Source of the DNA: Rhodospirillaceae bacterium
GTDB taxonomy: Bacteria; Pseudomonadota; Alphaproteobacteria; Rhodospirillales; JABJKH01
Assembly (NCBI GenBank): GCA_018660465.1
Contig: JABJKH010000114.1
Location: 1-64,000, forward strand
Reading direction: 5' to 3'
DNA length: 64,000 bases
Part shown: positions 42,901 to 51,270 of the stretch, piece after piece
How the letters are laid out: every line of letters begins with the position of its first letter
Position numbering within the stretch: position 1 is the first letter of the stretch
The notes under the pieces: model-generated
Database searches by the model: none
What the model was told of the DNA's origin: nothing
The model's input: the letters and a program-made list of their open reading frames with translations, nothing else
Position numbers and translations under genes: made by a program

Positions 42901-43576
42901 GGTCCTATATGTCTTTCGCACTTTGGTAGATGATGACATTCCACTAAACGCGGGATGCCTGAAACCGCTTGATATCATCGTGCCTGATAACTGCATGCTG
43001 AGACCCAGCTATCCAGCCGCCGTCGTCGCTGGAAATGTGGAGACATGCCAACACATCGTCGACACCCTTTATGGCGCCTTGAATATCGTCGCGGCCTCAC
43101 AAGGCACCAATAATAATTTCACCTTCGGTAACGACGTCTACCAATACTATGAAACGATCTGTGGTGGATCGGGGGCCGGTCCAGGTTTTGACGGCACCGA
43201 TGCGGTCCACACCCACATGACCAATTCCCGCCTGACCGACCCGGAAGTTCTTGAATGGCGGTTCCCGGTGTTGCTGGAAAATTATTCGATCCGTCACGGC
43301 AGCGGCGGCGAAGGTCTTTATTCAGGTGGGGCAGGAGTGATCCGACGTGTTCGCTTTCTCGAACCCATGACCGCTGCCATTCTTTCAAGCCACCGACGTG
43401 TTGCCCCCTATGGATTGAACGGTGGCGCACCCGGCGGCGTCGGTCGCAATTGGATCGACCGCCAGGACGGCACGGTCGACTCCCTAGAAGGATGTGATCA
43501 AACCGACATGAATATCGGCGACGTCTTCGTTATCGAAACCCCCGGCGGCGGCGGGTTTGGCAGCACGGACGAATGA
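39968..43576 (+). CDS. Hydantoinase/5-oxoprolinase family protein, fused HyuA-HyuB
   Basis: ATP-dependent ring-opening enzymes of this family hydrolyse 5-oxoproline, hydantoins or related cyclic amides. The protein has 1202 residues, the size of a fused 5-oxoprolinase. The N-terminal A half starts [19 protein letters not shown] and contains [16 protein letters not shown] and AAGGGSI. The B half begins near residue 690 with [20 protein letters not shown] and contains [14 protein letters not shown] and the C-terminal [14 protein letters not shown] precedes the ATG. The exact substrate is not deducible; two gamma-glutamyltransferase-like genes nearby make 5-oxoproline attractive but unproven. 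Confidence 0.92.
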   Translation: MTDGGNRWQFWIDRGGTFTDVVARAPDGQLHAHKLLSENPERYDDAAVQGIRDLLGVDQSTPIPAERVEVVKMGTTVATNALLERKGEPTVLVISKGFKDALRIGYQNRPDIFAREIVLPELLYRDVIEVDERVTAAGDVLAPPHSTQIRSDLKDAFDKGFRSAAIVFMHGYRYPDHETQVAALARDIGFTQVSTSFDVSPLMKLVSRGDTTVVDAYLSPILRRYVDQVAVAVGDTRLMFMQSNGGLIDADLFQGKDSILSGPAGGVVGMARTAMDAGFDKVIGFDMGGTSTDVSHFDGTYERAFDTQVAGVRMRAPMMRIHTVAAGGGSILFFDGARMRVGPDSAGADPGPACYRRGGPLTVTDCNVMLGKIQARHFPHVFGPNADEPLDVGEVYAQFGELADQISSATGKRHTSEQVAEGFLKVAIENMASAIKQISVQRGYDVTEYTLNCFGGAGGQHACLVADALGMERVFIHTQAGVLSAYGMGLADIRTLRERSVEIALDDDTEKSLSKILTPLEEEVREEILSQGVAAENIKILRQIHIRYEGTDTALPVAFADRHKMAGEFEANHKQRFGFVMPDHGFVVEAVSVEAIGETETGIEEKIPGLSQPASPIDTIRITTDGEALQAPVFDRKGLASGVFIDGPAVIIEANATTMIEPGWRAEMTPYGHLVLSRHIPRPKRVAMGTDADPVMLEIFNNLFMSIAEQMGAVLANTAYSVNIKERLDFSCAVFDAEANLVANAPHIPVHLGSMGESVETVIRENQDAMKPGDVWVLNAPYNGGTHLPDVTVITPVFDQAGNDVLFFVASRGHHADIGGITPGSMPPNSRTVEEEGILIDNFKLVEGGQLREQEFLDLLGSGDWPSRNPSQNMADLQAQVAANEKGVQELKAMVEHFGLDVVSAYMGHVQDNAEESVRRVLDVLSDGDFTYELDDGSPLHVKISIDKDNRKAAVDFTGTAEQHPGNFNAPYSVTRAAVLYVFRTLVDDDIPLNAGCLKPLDIIVPDNCMLRPSYPAAVVAGNVETCQHIVDTLYGALNIVAASQGTNNNFTFGNDVYQYYETICGGSGAGPGFDGTDAVHTHMTNSRLTDPEVLEWRFPVLLENYSIRHGSGGEGLYSGGAGVIRRVRFLEPMTAAILSSHRRVAPYGLNGGAPGGVGRNWIDRQDGTVDSLEGCDQTDMNIGDVFVIETPGGGGFGSTDE

Positions 43577-43748
43577 ATTCTCGCTCGCATTTTTCGGCCA
43601 ACCCCTTTACCATTCTGTAACGGTTAATGGTCTAAAATTTTTGTCAATCGAGATGTTGTGTGGGCAGAGCTTTAAGACACAATATTTAGCCAAAAATTTG
43701 GTGTGATTGATGGGAACCTAACTGTTTCGACACGATGCCTGGGGGCGT

Positions 43749-45008
43749 GTGGTGATAAAATCTGGGATACAACGAGTCGTTTTATCGATTTTTGCTGTGC
43801 TGTGCGCGGCAGATTTTGCGGTGGCCAATCCGCTAAATGACGAACTGGTCTACATCGTCACCAACCATCCGAATATCAAAGCTGGTAGCAAGACCATTGA
43901 ATCGCGTCATGAACAAATTCGCCAATCACAGGCCGGTTATTATCCTAGCGTTGATCTAAACGCGACCGCTGGGCCTGAGTATATTAACAGCCCCGGCGAA
44001 CGCTCCGAGAACGGCAAGCCGTCATCCCGCACAAAACAAACGGCTACCCTGACGATGACACAAAACCTGTTTAATGGGTTCAGCACGGCATCAAACGTGA
44101 AGGTCTCCCGGCTCAACAAAGCCCTCGCCGGCATCACCCAGGAAGGGACAATTCAGAACACCATTTTCGAGGGGATCAGCAACTATGTCGACGTGTTGCG
44201 GCAACGCCATCTGCTCGGATTATCGCGCACCAGCGTTATTAACATCGAACACCAATTAAATCTGGAAGACGAACGGGTGCAACGCGGGTCAGGCATTGCG
44301 GTTGATGTTCTGCAAGCCAAGTCACGGCTGCAAATTGCCAAAGAACGCCAAGTCTCCTTCGAAGGCGCATTGGAAGATGCGGTCAGTCGATATGCGCAGG
44401 TTTTTAATCACGCGCCAAATATCAGTTCCATGACCGATCCTGTGCCGCCGGTAGAAGTTATCCCAAGCGCAATTGACCGCGCCATGGATATCGCCCTTCA
44501 GGAAAATCCAGCGGTTGGCAACAGTGTCGTCACCATGGAAGTGGCACGCACCCAAAAGGCCATCCGCCGAGCGGAATACTTCCCGACCTTCGACATGGTC
44601 AGCACCATGAACATTGAAAAAAATAACGGTGCGGTTCTTGGCACCCGGCGCGATTATTCGTTTGTTCTTCAGGCCAATATGAATTTGTTCAATGGGTTTT
44701 CGACGGAAGCTGGTGTCTCACAAACAAACTTTGATTATCGCGCCACCAAAGACAATCACCTGTTCGTCACCCGCCAGATCATTCAGCAAACCCGACTTGC
44801 CTGGCAGGCCCTGGTAACATCTCGCCAACGGGTTCAGCTTTTGGAAAACGCGGTTAACATTGCGGCGGAAGTTTTCACGGCGCGAAAGAAGCTTCGTGAA
44901 GCCGGTAAGGAAACCGTCATTAACGTGCTGGATGCCGAGAACGAAGTCATCAATGCGCAGATCAATTACACCTCCGCCACCTTTGATGAACGGATTGCCA
45001 TCTATTAG
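43749..45008 (+). CDS. TolC-family outer membrane efflux protein, C-terminus cut by TAG
   Basis: TolC-type channels span the outer membrane and periplasm for type I secretion or efflux. An N-terminal signal peptide (about 26 residues, ending AVAN) is followed by two repeats of the TolC fold with QSQAGYYPSVDLNATAGPEY, TMTQNLFNGFSTASNV and later MNLFNGFSTEAGVSQT. The frame ends at TAG 45006-45008 after TFDERIAIY, yet 17 more codons continue in frame (LMLAMGRLNATYLNLEL) to TAA at 45060-45062. The LAMGRL-type sequence is the usual end of the last helix. A CAG to TAG change would explain it. Loss of 18 residues may or may not inactivate the channel. No membrane fusion protein or ABC exporter gene is adjacent. 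Confidence 0.88.
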   Translation: MVIKSGIQRVVLSIFAVLCAADFAVANPLNDELVYIVTNHPNIKAGSKTIESRHEQIRQSQAGYYPSVDLNATAGPEYINSPGERSENGKPSSRTKQTATLTMTQNLFNGFSTASNVKVSRLNKALAGITQEGTIQNTIFEGISNYVDVLRQRHLLGLSRTSVINIEHQLNLEDERVQRGSGIAVDVLQAKSRLQIAKERQVSFEGALEDAVSRYAQVFNHAPNISSMTDPVPPVEVIPSAIDRAMDIALQENPAVGNSVVTMEVARTQKAIRRAEYFPTFDMVSTMNIEKNNGAVLGTRRDYSFVLQANMNLFNGFSTEAGVSQTNFDYRATKDNHLFVTRQIIQQTRLAWQALVTSRQRVQLLENAVNIAAEVFTARKKLREAGKETVINVLDAENEVINAQINYTSATFDERIAIY

Positions 45009-45138
45009 CTGATGTTGGCCATGGGACGCCTCAACGCGACGTATTTAAACTTAGAACTCTAAATTTTCGTTTTCGTTCCCCCCTACTGCCGGTCTATAAA
45101 CGTCTACATTCTTTATCTGTAGAGGCGTTTTAAATCCT

Positions 45139-46182
45139 ATGACCCCGATCCGCATCGACTTGCACAGCGACACCCAAACCCGCCCTTCCGCCGCAATGCG
45201 CGACGTTATGGCCAATGCCGAAGTTGGCGATGAGCAAATGGGTGAAGACCCAAGCGTTAACCAGCTTCAGGAAATGGTCGCAAAGCTTCTGGGCAAGGAA
45301 GCCGCCTTGTTCCTGCCCAGCGGCACCATGTGCAACCTAATCGCGCTGTCAGTTCACTGCCGGTCGGGTGACGAGATTATGTCTGACCGCACGGCGCATA
45401 TTTTGAACGTTGAAGGTGCAGGTGCGGCGGTGATTGGCGGTTCGTTTATCCGGCCGCTAGACGGCGAGAACGGAATTTTTTCGGCAGATCAAGTCAGGGC
45501 GTCGATGCGGTCCGGCAGTCGTTACGGTCCGCTCAGCCGCGTTGTCAGTGTTGAGCAAACATCCAATGGCGGCGGTGGCACGGTCTGGCCGTTGGCCACC
45601 ATTAAAGACGTTGCTGAGACGGCTGGAGACCTCGGCCTGATCATGCACATGGATGGTGCGCGGCTTCTGAATGCAGCCGTCTCCAGCGGTGTGAGTGCGA
45701 AAGATTTCTCGGACCCGTTTGAGTCGGTTTGGATTGATCTCAGCAAAGGCCTCGGCTGCCCCATTGGTGGCGTCTTGGCGGGGTCGGCTGAATTCATCAA
45801 ACAAGCCTGGCGCTGGAAACAACGCCTCGGGGGGGCCATGCGGCAAGCTGGAATTGCCGCGGCGGCGGGTATTTACGCACTAGAAAATAATGTTGAACGG
45901 ATGGTGGAAGATCATGACAACGCCCGGCTGCTGGCCGAGCGATTGGCGAACATGGGCGGGCTGGATATCAATCTTGAGACCGTTCAATCCAACCTCGTGT
46001 TCTTCGATGTGAAAAACACCGGCATGTCCGGTGCCGACATGGAAGCCAAGTTGGCTGAACATGGCGTGCGCATCAGTAACGTTCGCGACACACGCATGCG
46101 CGCCGTAACCCATTTAGATGTCAGCCGCGACCAAGTCGAGGAAGCTGCCGATGTTGTTCGTAAAGTATTAGAGGAAACCTAA
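45139..46182 (+). CDS. Low-specificity L-threonine aldolase-family PLP enzyme
   Basis: Splits L-threonine or allo-threonine into glycine and acetaldehyde with pyridoxal phosphate. The protein has 347 residues. The N terminus is IDLHSDTQTRPSAAMR, with EVGDEQMGEDPSVNQLQ following. The PLP lysine is in IDLSKGLGCPIGG. It is followed after 4 bases by a dehydrogenase gene, so the two are cotranscribed. Confidence 0.92.
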   Translation: MTPIRIDLHSDTQTRPSAAMRDVMANAEVGDEQMGEDPSVNQLQEMVAKLLGKEAALFLPSGTMCNLIALSVHCRSGDEIMSDRTAHILNVEGAGAAVIGGSFIRPLDGENGIFSADQVRASMRSGSRYGPLSRVVSVEQTSNGGGGTVWPLATIKDVAETAGDLGLIMHMDGARLLNAAVSSGVSAKDFSDPFESVWIDLSKGLGCPIGGVLAGSAEFIKQAWRWKQRLGGAMRQAGIAAAAGIYALENNVERMVEDHDNARLLAERLANMGGLDINLETVQSNLVFFDVKNTGMSGADMEAKLAEHGVRISNVRDTRMRAVTHLDVSRDQVEEAADVVRKVLEET

Positions 46183-46186
46183 ACCC

Positions 46187-47167
46187 ATGAAGGCGATTTA
46201 TTTTACCCATTTCGGCGTTGAACTGTTTGCCCCGACTGAAGACGAAGCTCCCGGCGTTGAATTTGTCCGTGTGGATGAGATCGAGGAATTAGCTCCAGTT
46301 GCCAAAGACTGTGAAATGATCGTCGTTTCCGGTAGTCGCTATAACGCCGAAGCCGCCGATGTCATTTGCAACAAAATGCCGGATTTAAAATGGATACAAT
46401 CGACCGCCATCGGCACAGACCGGTTCACCACTGCGGGTCTGCCGGACGACGTGCTGTTTACCAATGCGGCCGGCTTTAAAGGCAAGACGGTTTCCGAACA
46501 CGGCTTTGCAATGATGCTGGGGCTGTTCCACCGCATGCCGTGGGTTGAACGCAATCGCCAATCTCGTGATTGGGACAGGAAGAACATCCGCGACAACTGC
46601 GTCTCGGCGGAAGGCAAATCCATCGTCATCATCGGCTATGGTTCCATCGGTCAAGAATTCGCCCGAAAGGCCAGGGCATTTGATATGAACGTGGTTGTCG
46701 TCAGCCGCAAAACTCCTGCGGCGGATGACCCCAACGTCGATACCTATATCCCGCTCTCCAACCTAAATGAAGCCTTGAAAGGTGCTGACGTTGTCGCACC
46801 CTGCCTTCCTTTGACAGAAGATACAAAATACATGATCAGCGATGCGGAATTGGCGCTCATGAACCCCGGCGCGGTCGCCATCAACATCGCCCGTGGTGGC
46901 ATCTACGAAGAAGCCGCCATCATCCGGGCTCTTGAAAGCGGTCACCTGGGTGGCGCTGGAATCGACGTCTACGAAAAAGAAGAAGACTACGAAGAGGGCG
47001 CATCGCTTGAAAATGAACCCTTGTGGGCACGAGATGACATCATCGTAACCCCCCACATGGCGTCAGCCGGCGGCCCCGTCCTGCCCCCCATCCGCGACCT
47101 CGTTTTCGAAAACTTTCGTCGAATGAATGCGGGTGAAGCGTTGAAGAATTTGGTTGAGTTTGATTGA
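46187..47167 (+). CDS. D-2-hydroxyacid dehydrogenase (NAD)
   Basis: The protein has 326 residues. A Rossmann motif IVIIGYGSIGQEFARKA lies near residue 147. The catalytic arginine is in INIARGGIYEE and the catalytic histidine in IIVTPHMASAGG. The family reduces 2-keto acids or oxidises D-2-hydroxyacids; specificity is not readable. It forms an operon with the threonine aldolase. Confidence 0.9.
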   Translation: MKAIYFTHFGVELFAPTEDEAPGVEFVRVDEIEELAPVAKDCEMIVVSGSRYNAEAADVICNKMPDLKWIQSTAIGTDRFTTAGLPDDVLFTNAAGFKGKTVSEHGFAMMLGLFHRMPWVERNRQSRDWDRKNIRDNCVSAEGKSIVIIGYGSIGQEFARKARAFDMNVVVVSRKTPAADDPNVDTYIPLSNLNEALKGADVVAPCLPLTEDTKYMISDAELALMNPGAVAINIARGGIYEEAAIIRALESGHLGGAGIDVYEKEEDYEEGASLENEPLWARDDIIVTPHMASAGGPVLPPIRDLVFENFRRMNAGEALKNLVEFD

Positions 47168-47183
47168 TTTCGATACGGCGTGG

Positions 47184-47280
47184 TTCGAGACGCGCTTTCA
47201 GCGCTCCTCACCATGAAGATACTTTTAATGCCACACTCTTTCTCTTCATCCTGAGGAGGCTGCGAAGCAGCCGTCTCGAA
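47184..47280. repeat. REP-type palindrome pair
   Basis: TTCGAGACGCGC...GCGCTCCTCACCATGAAG (47184-47217) and CTTCATCCTGAGGAGGC...GCCGTCTCGAA (47243-47280) form a large inverted repeat between two genes on the same strand. The same core recurs near 31480, 33550, 54075 and 58170. The rest of the 47168-47417 gap holds the ribosome-binding site of the next gene and nothing else I recognise. Confidence 0.8.
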
Positions 47281-47417
47281 GGACGTTGAGTAAAGCTCGT
47301 CGCCCCGAGGTTCCAACACAATCCTAAAACCAATTTTCATCCCCGTAACATATTGCTAAGATCGCCATTAGCACGAAAATTATCCGCACCTTCCGCGACA
47401 CGAGGAGTTTACCCGAC

Positions 47418-48326
47418 ATGATTAAATCCCTGAGCAAGAGCCAGATCGAGCAGTATTACGAAGAGGGGTATACAGTCGTCGAAGGCGCGCTACCTGCGGA
47501 CCGGCTTGCCGAAACGCTACGGCTTACGGATGAAATTATTGATGCGGCGCGGGGGCTCTCGGATGATGATGAGCGCTATGACCTGGAAGAATCCCACACG
47601 CCCGACGACCCGCGCGTACGGCGCTTAAAATCGCCCTTCCTGCATTGGCCGTTCTTCGATGACTTGTTGCGGGATGCGTTGGTGCTTGATGTGATTGAGC
47701 CGCTGATGGGGCCCAACATGCGGCTTTATAACAACAAGATGAATATAAAAGCGCCGGGCTACGGGGCGGCTGTCGAATGGCATCAAGACTGGGCGTTTTA
47801 TCCCCACACCAACGACGTCGGGTGTGCCGTCGGGTTTTATCTGGATGACGTGACAGCGACCAACGGGCCGATGATGATGATCCCTGGATCGCACAAAGGG
47901 CCGGTTTTTGATCATCATGCTCAGGGCTATTTTTGCGGTGCGATGGATCCTGTGAAGTGTCCGCTGGATTACGAAAATGCCGTGCCTGTGATGGGGGAAG
48001 CTGGAACCATGACCATCCATCACGTGCGCACGGTGCACGGCTCGGCCCTCAATCATTCGGACAAGCCGCGACGTCTTTTGTTACAGGGGTATTTTGCCGC
48101 CGACGCTTGGCCGCTGGTGGGCTTCAAGCCGGGCCAAGACCTTGATCAATTTAACGAGCTTGTGGTGCGCGGAGAAGCGTCTTTGGTGCCGCGCCTTGAA
48201 GACGTGCCTGCGCGCATGCCCCTACCGCTGGCCCCCAATCAGGGATCGATCTACGAAAACCAACTCACCTTGGAAAATCGCTATTTTGATACGGTTGATA
48301 AGGCAGATGGGGTCGCGGCGGAGTAA
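47418..48326 (+). CDS. Phytanoyl-CoA dioxygenase (PhyH) family protein
   Basis: An Fe(II)/2-oxoglutarate dioxygenase of 302 residues. The iron ligands are HxD in EWHQDWAFYPH and the distal His in HHVRTVHGSALNHS. The 2-oxoglutarate arginine is likely in KPRRLLLQGYF. The MIPGSHKGP segment is also typical. Bacterial members hydroxylate varied small molecules, so the substrate is open. The codons here are more GC-rich than in the next gene. Confidence 0.92.
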   Translation: MIKSLSKSQIEQYYEEGYTVVEGALPADRLAETLRLTDEIIDAARGLSDDDERYDLEESHTPDDPRVRRLKSPFLHWPFFDDLLRDALVLDVIEPLMGPNMRLYNNKMNIKAPGYGAAVEWHQDWAFYPHTNDVGCAVGFYLDDVTATNGPMMMIPGSHKGPVFDHHAQGYFCGAMDPVKCPLDYENAVPVMGEAGTMTIHHVRTVHGSALNHSDKPRRLLLQGYFAADAWPLVGFKPGQDLDQFNELVVRGEASLVPRLEDVPARMPLPLAPNQGSIYENQLTLENRYFDTVDKADGVAAE

Positions 48327-48327
48327 C

Positions 48328-49092
48328 TTATCGTTGCGGGCCTAGTTCCTGAGCTTTTTTTACCTGTTCCATTAATTGAACCAGCCTCGTCTTAGAATCT
48401 CTCGAATTCTGCAAATTATATATATCATCGTACTCTAGCGGAATGACCGTATATTTCTCTTCTTTACTTTGAAGAATAATTGATGATGCCGCTCCTCTAC
48501 CAAATTGAAATGGCGTTGCAAGAATATAAACATCACCCCATTTAAAATTGCTCTCGTCCGTCGCTACCGCTTCCAACGTTTCCAATAATGCTCTTACCCG
48601 ATATTGGCTAGGTGGTTGGTCGCATACGAAATTTATACAGATTTCAAACTCGCCATGCAGTGTCGTCAATTTTCCATAGACATCGGGAGTGAAATCAATT
48701 CCTTCCAACCCCTCAAGATCTTCGCCGACCTCTACATCATACCCCCATTCATTGAACCAACTGGTAAACTGGTTTTCTAAATATATGTGGCGAATTAAAA
48801 CTTCGGGTTCTAGTTGTTCAGGAGGCGTCATCGAAAACTCCTCTTGCGGCACCTCGAACCAACGAGCCAAATTCTTGCGTGTCACCTCTGCGTCAAGTAT
48901 TGGGGTTCCATCTCTAAGCACCGAGTTTGCTAGCGCTTCTATTTCAGCTCCATCCACAATTCCTGAAACTTCGACGGAAGATGTGGCTTTCTCAAACCAT
49001 TGCTTGACTTGATCCGTTGTAATATCGGCAGCTTTCTTTCCATATGCGGAACCGATCGCCGACATCGCGGCCTGTAATAGAGTCGCATCCAT
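48328..49092 (-). CDS. Hypothetical protein, AT-rich, possibly acquired
   Basis: About 254 residues that I cannot assign to a family. I choose the second ATG (49092), which has TAGGA at good spacing; the frame starts at 49101. The middle (residues about 110-160) reads FTSWFNEWGYDVEVGEDLEG then GIDFTPDVYGK and GEFEICINFVCD. This alternation of D, PD and E-containing strands loosely resembles a PD-(D/E)XK nuclease core, but the expected lysine is not seen. Base composition is clearly more AT-rich than the neighbours and the upstream gap is very AT-rich, which suggests transfer. It ends head-on against the dioxygenase gene. Confidence 0.7.
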   Translation of the reverse strand: MDATLLQAAMSAIGSAYGKKAADITTDQVKQWFEKATSSVEVSGIVDGAEIEALANSVLRDGTPILDAEVTRKNLARWFEVPQEEFSMTPPEQLEPEVLIRHIYLENQFTSWFNEWGYDVEVGEDLEGLEGIDFTPDVYGKLTTLHGEFEICINFVCDQPPSQYRVRALLETLEAVATDESNFKWGDVYILATPFQFGRGAASSIILQSKEEKYTVIPLEYDDIYNLQNSRDSKTRLVQLMEQVKKAQELGPQR

Positions 49093-49101
49093 TTGTATCA
49101 T

Positions 49102-49368
49102 CCTACCAAAATTGATTTGTGCGAGAAACTTTTTTAATCGTAAAACATGTAATTAATAAAATATATACAATTTTTAGATTATCTTTAATATATAAAGACT
49201 GGTCAAATATCAAACGAGGAATTTCTGTGAACACTTTGTATAGAAGTTTGCACTGAGGGTCCTTCTAGACGCTCTCATGCGGGTGCTCTTCAGGGCGAAG
49301 AGGGAGGTATAAGTCCAGGTTATGTCGGACAGGTGCCCAGAAGAAGGGGGCCGAATAAGGCTCTGACC
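49102..49368. other. AT-rich gap of 267 bases
   Basis: The left 130 bases are strongly AT-rich and probably contain the promoter of the minus-strand hypothetical gene, but no clear -35/-10 pair stands out. The right half is of normal composition and lies downstream of the gamma-glutamyltransferase gene; I see no terminator or gene in it. Confidence 0.5.
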
Positions 49369-51267
49369 CTAGCGCCCAATCGCGTACGTCTGCATGAACC
49401 GGGGGTTTGCCCCCGCCTTTAGCACGCCATTCTCCTGCGATACCGCCGTTAGTCTTCCCTGAGACCAATCGTCCATGACATCCACTTCGTGGCCACGGCG
49501 GCGGAGGTCTTCAACCGTCGCGTCTGAGAAACGGCCTTCCACGGCGACGCAGCCCGGCTCTGATAATCTTGGGAAGAAGGAACTTGGAAAGTGCGTCGTG
49601 CGGAAGGTGGGCGCATCAATGGATTGTTGCAGGTTCATGCCGCCGTGCACGTGCCGCAGGAAGAAATTCAGAATCCATTGATCTTGTTGATCGCCGCCTG
49701 GCGTGCCGAACGCCATGTAGGGTTTGCCGTCCTTCAACGCAAGGGTGGGTGTTAAGGTTGTGCGGGGGCGTTTGCCCGGCGCCAAGGACCCAGCCCGGCC
49801 TTCTTCCAACCAGAACATCTGGCCGCGTGTCCCCAAGGGGAAACCCAAACCAGGAATAACCGGGGACGCCTTAAACCACCCGCCGCTTGGCGTTGCCGAA
49901 ACCATGTTGCCGTCGCGGTCGACAATGTCAAAATGAACTGTATCGCCGGGTTGTACTGCGGCCGCCGGGAAGCCGTCGGCGATGATGGTGCCGAGTTTAC
50001 CTGCGTCCACATCGGCTTGTGTCTGGAACGTCACCGGACCGCCATAACCTGGGATGTCGCCAGGGCGCAGGTCCAGTGAAGCTGTCTCCCCCACTAAGGT
50101 CCGACGCGCTTCGTTGTAGGCATCGGACAGCAAGGTCTCCATCGGCACATCGACAAACTTCGGATCGCCGTAGAATTTCTCCCGGTCGGCAAAAGCAAGC
50201 TTGGCGCATTCCGTAACGGTGTGAACGAAGTCAGAGCCGAGCGGGTCCATGGCCGCCACATCAAATCCTTTGAGCAATGCCAAGGCTTGCAGCAACACAG
50301 GAGCCTGACTCCACGTGCCACCCTTGCACACCGTGTATCCGTGATAGTCAAAGGTCACAGGGGCTTCTTCTTCTGCCCGCCACCGCGCCATGTCGTCGCC
50401 GGTCAAAAGCCCGTGGTGGCGTCGGCCTGTGTTATCAAGGACAGCGTTCTCTCGGCAAAATTTATCGATCTCTTCTGCGACGAAGCCCTCATAAAAAATT
50501 TCTCGAGCTTTCTCGATACGGTCTTCGCGGCTACCGCCTGAGGCTTCGGCGTCCTTGATGATCCGCGTGTAGGTATCAGCCAGGACCGGGTTCGTTACCA
50601 TGCTGTTCACGTCCGGCACGTTCCCATTTATCAGATAGGTATCCGCACTTGATGTCCATTCGGTCACGAACAAATCCCTGAGCGCACTCAACAGGGTATG
50701 AATGCCCGGCACAACGGGATAGCCATTCCGCGCATATCCCAACGCCGGTGCGAAAACGTCTTCCAGGTTCATCGTTCCAAAATCGCGCAGCAGCAACATC
50801 CAGGCCCCAAACGAGCCCGGCACCGTCGCCGGCAAAAGCCCGGCACCGGGAATCATAGCAACGTCCAGGTCTTTGAATTTCTCAATCGTCATGGCCGCCG
50901 GGGCGACGCCTTGGCCGCAAATAGCGCTGACTTTGTCGGAGCCGCCACGACAGACCACCATCGGCACTTCGCCCGCAGGGCCATTCAGGTGAGGTTCTAT
51001 GACTTGCAATGCCAAGCCCGTCGCCACCGCCGCATCAAACGCATTGCCACCCTTTTCCAAGATCGACATTCCCGCCGCTGTTGCCAGCCAATGGGTGGAC
51101 GACACCATGCCGAAGTTGCCCAGCAATTCGGGGCGCGTGGTAAATGGCGGTTCTGTTGAAAGACCTTTCCGGCCTTTGCCCGTACCGGACTTGGTGCCAC
51201 GCATCAGATCAACGAACGCGGGGTCTTTGGGGTCGTGCACCTGAGAATTTTGAATGTCGTCTGGCAT
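49369..51267 (-). CDS. Gamma-glutamyltransferase family protein 1
   Basis: An Ntn-hydrolase of 632 residues. The catalytic threonine that becomes the new N terminus after self-cleavage is Thr443 in GDTVHFDIVDRDGNMVSATPSGG. The N-terminal large subunit has GGNAFDAAVATGLALQVIEPH, and the small subunit has RPRTTLTPTLALKDGKPYMAFGTPGGDQQDQW. No signal peptide is visible, so it may be cytoplasmic. The next gene is a paralogue in the same orientation, 3 bases away. Substrate could be glutathione, another gamma-glutamyl amide or a cyclic imide. Confidence 0.9.
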   Translation of the reverse strand: MPDDIQNSQVHDPKDPAFVDLMRGTKSGTGKGRKGLSTEPPFTTRPELLGNFGMVSSTHWLATAAGMSILEKGGNAFDAAVATGLALQVIEPHLNGPAGEVPMVVCRGGSDKVSAICGQGVAPAAMTIEKFKDLDVAMIPGAGLLPATVPGSFGAWMLLLRDFGTMNLEDVFAPALGYARNGYPVVPGIHTLLSALRDLFVTEWTSSADTYLINGNVPDVNSMVTNPVLADTYTRIIKDAEASGGSREDRIEKAREIFYEGFVAEEIDKFCRENAVLDNTGRRHHGLLTGDDMARWRAEEEAPVTFDYHGYTVCKGGTWSQAPVLLQALALLKGFDVAAMDPLGSDFVHTVTECAKLAFADREKFYGDPKFVDVPMETLLSDAYNEARRTLVGETASLDLRPGDIPGYGGPVTFQTQADVDAGKLGTIIADGFPAAAVQPGDTVHFDIVDRDGNMVSATPSGGWFKASPVIPGLGFPLGTRGQMFWLEEGRAGSLAPGKRPRTTLTPTLALKDGKPYMAFGTPGGDQQDQWILNFFLRHVHGGMNLQQSIDAPTFRTTHFPSSFFPRLSEPGCVAVEGRFSDATVEDLRRRGHEVDVMDDWSQGRLTAVSQENGVLKAGANPRFMQTYAIGR

Positions 51268-51270
51268 AAT

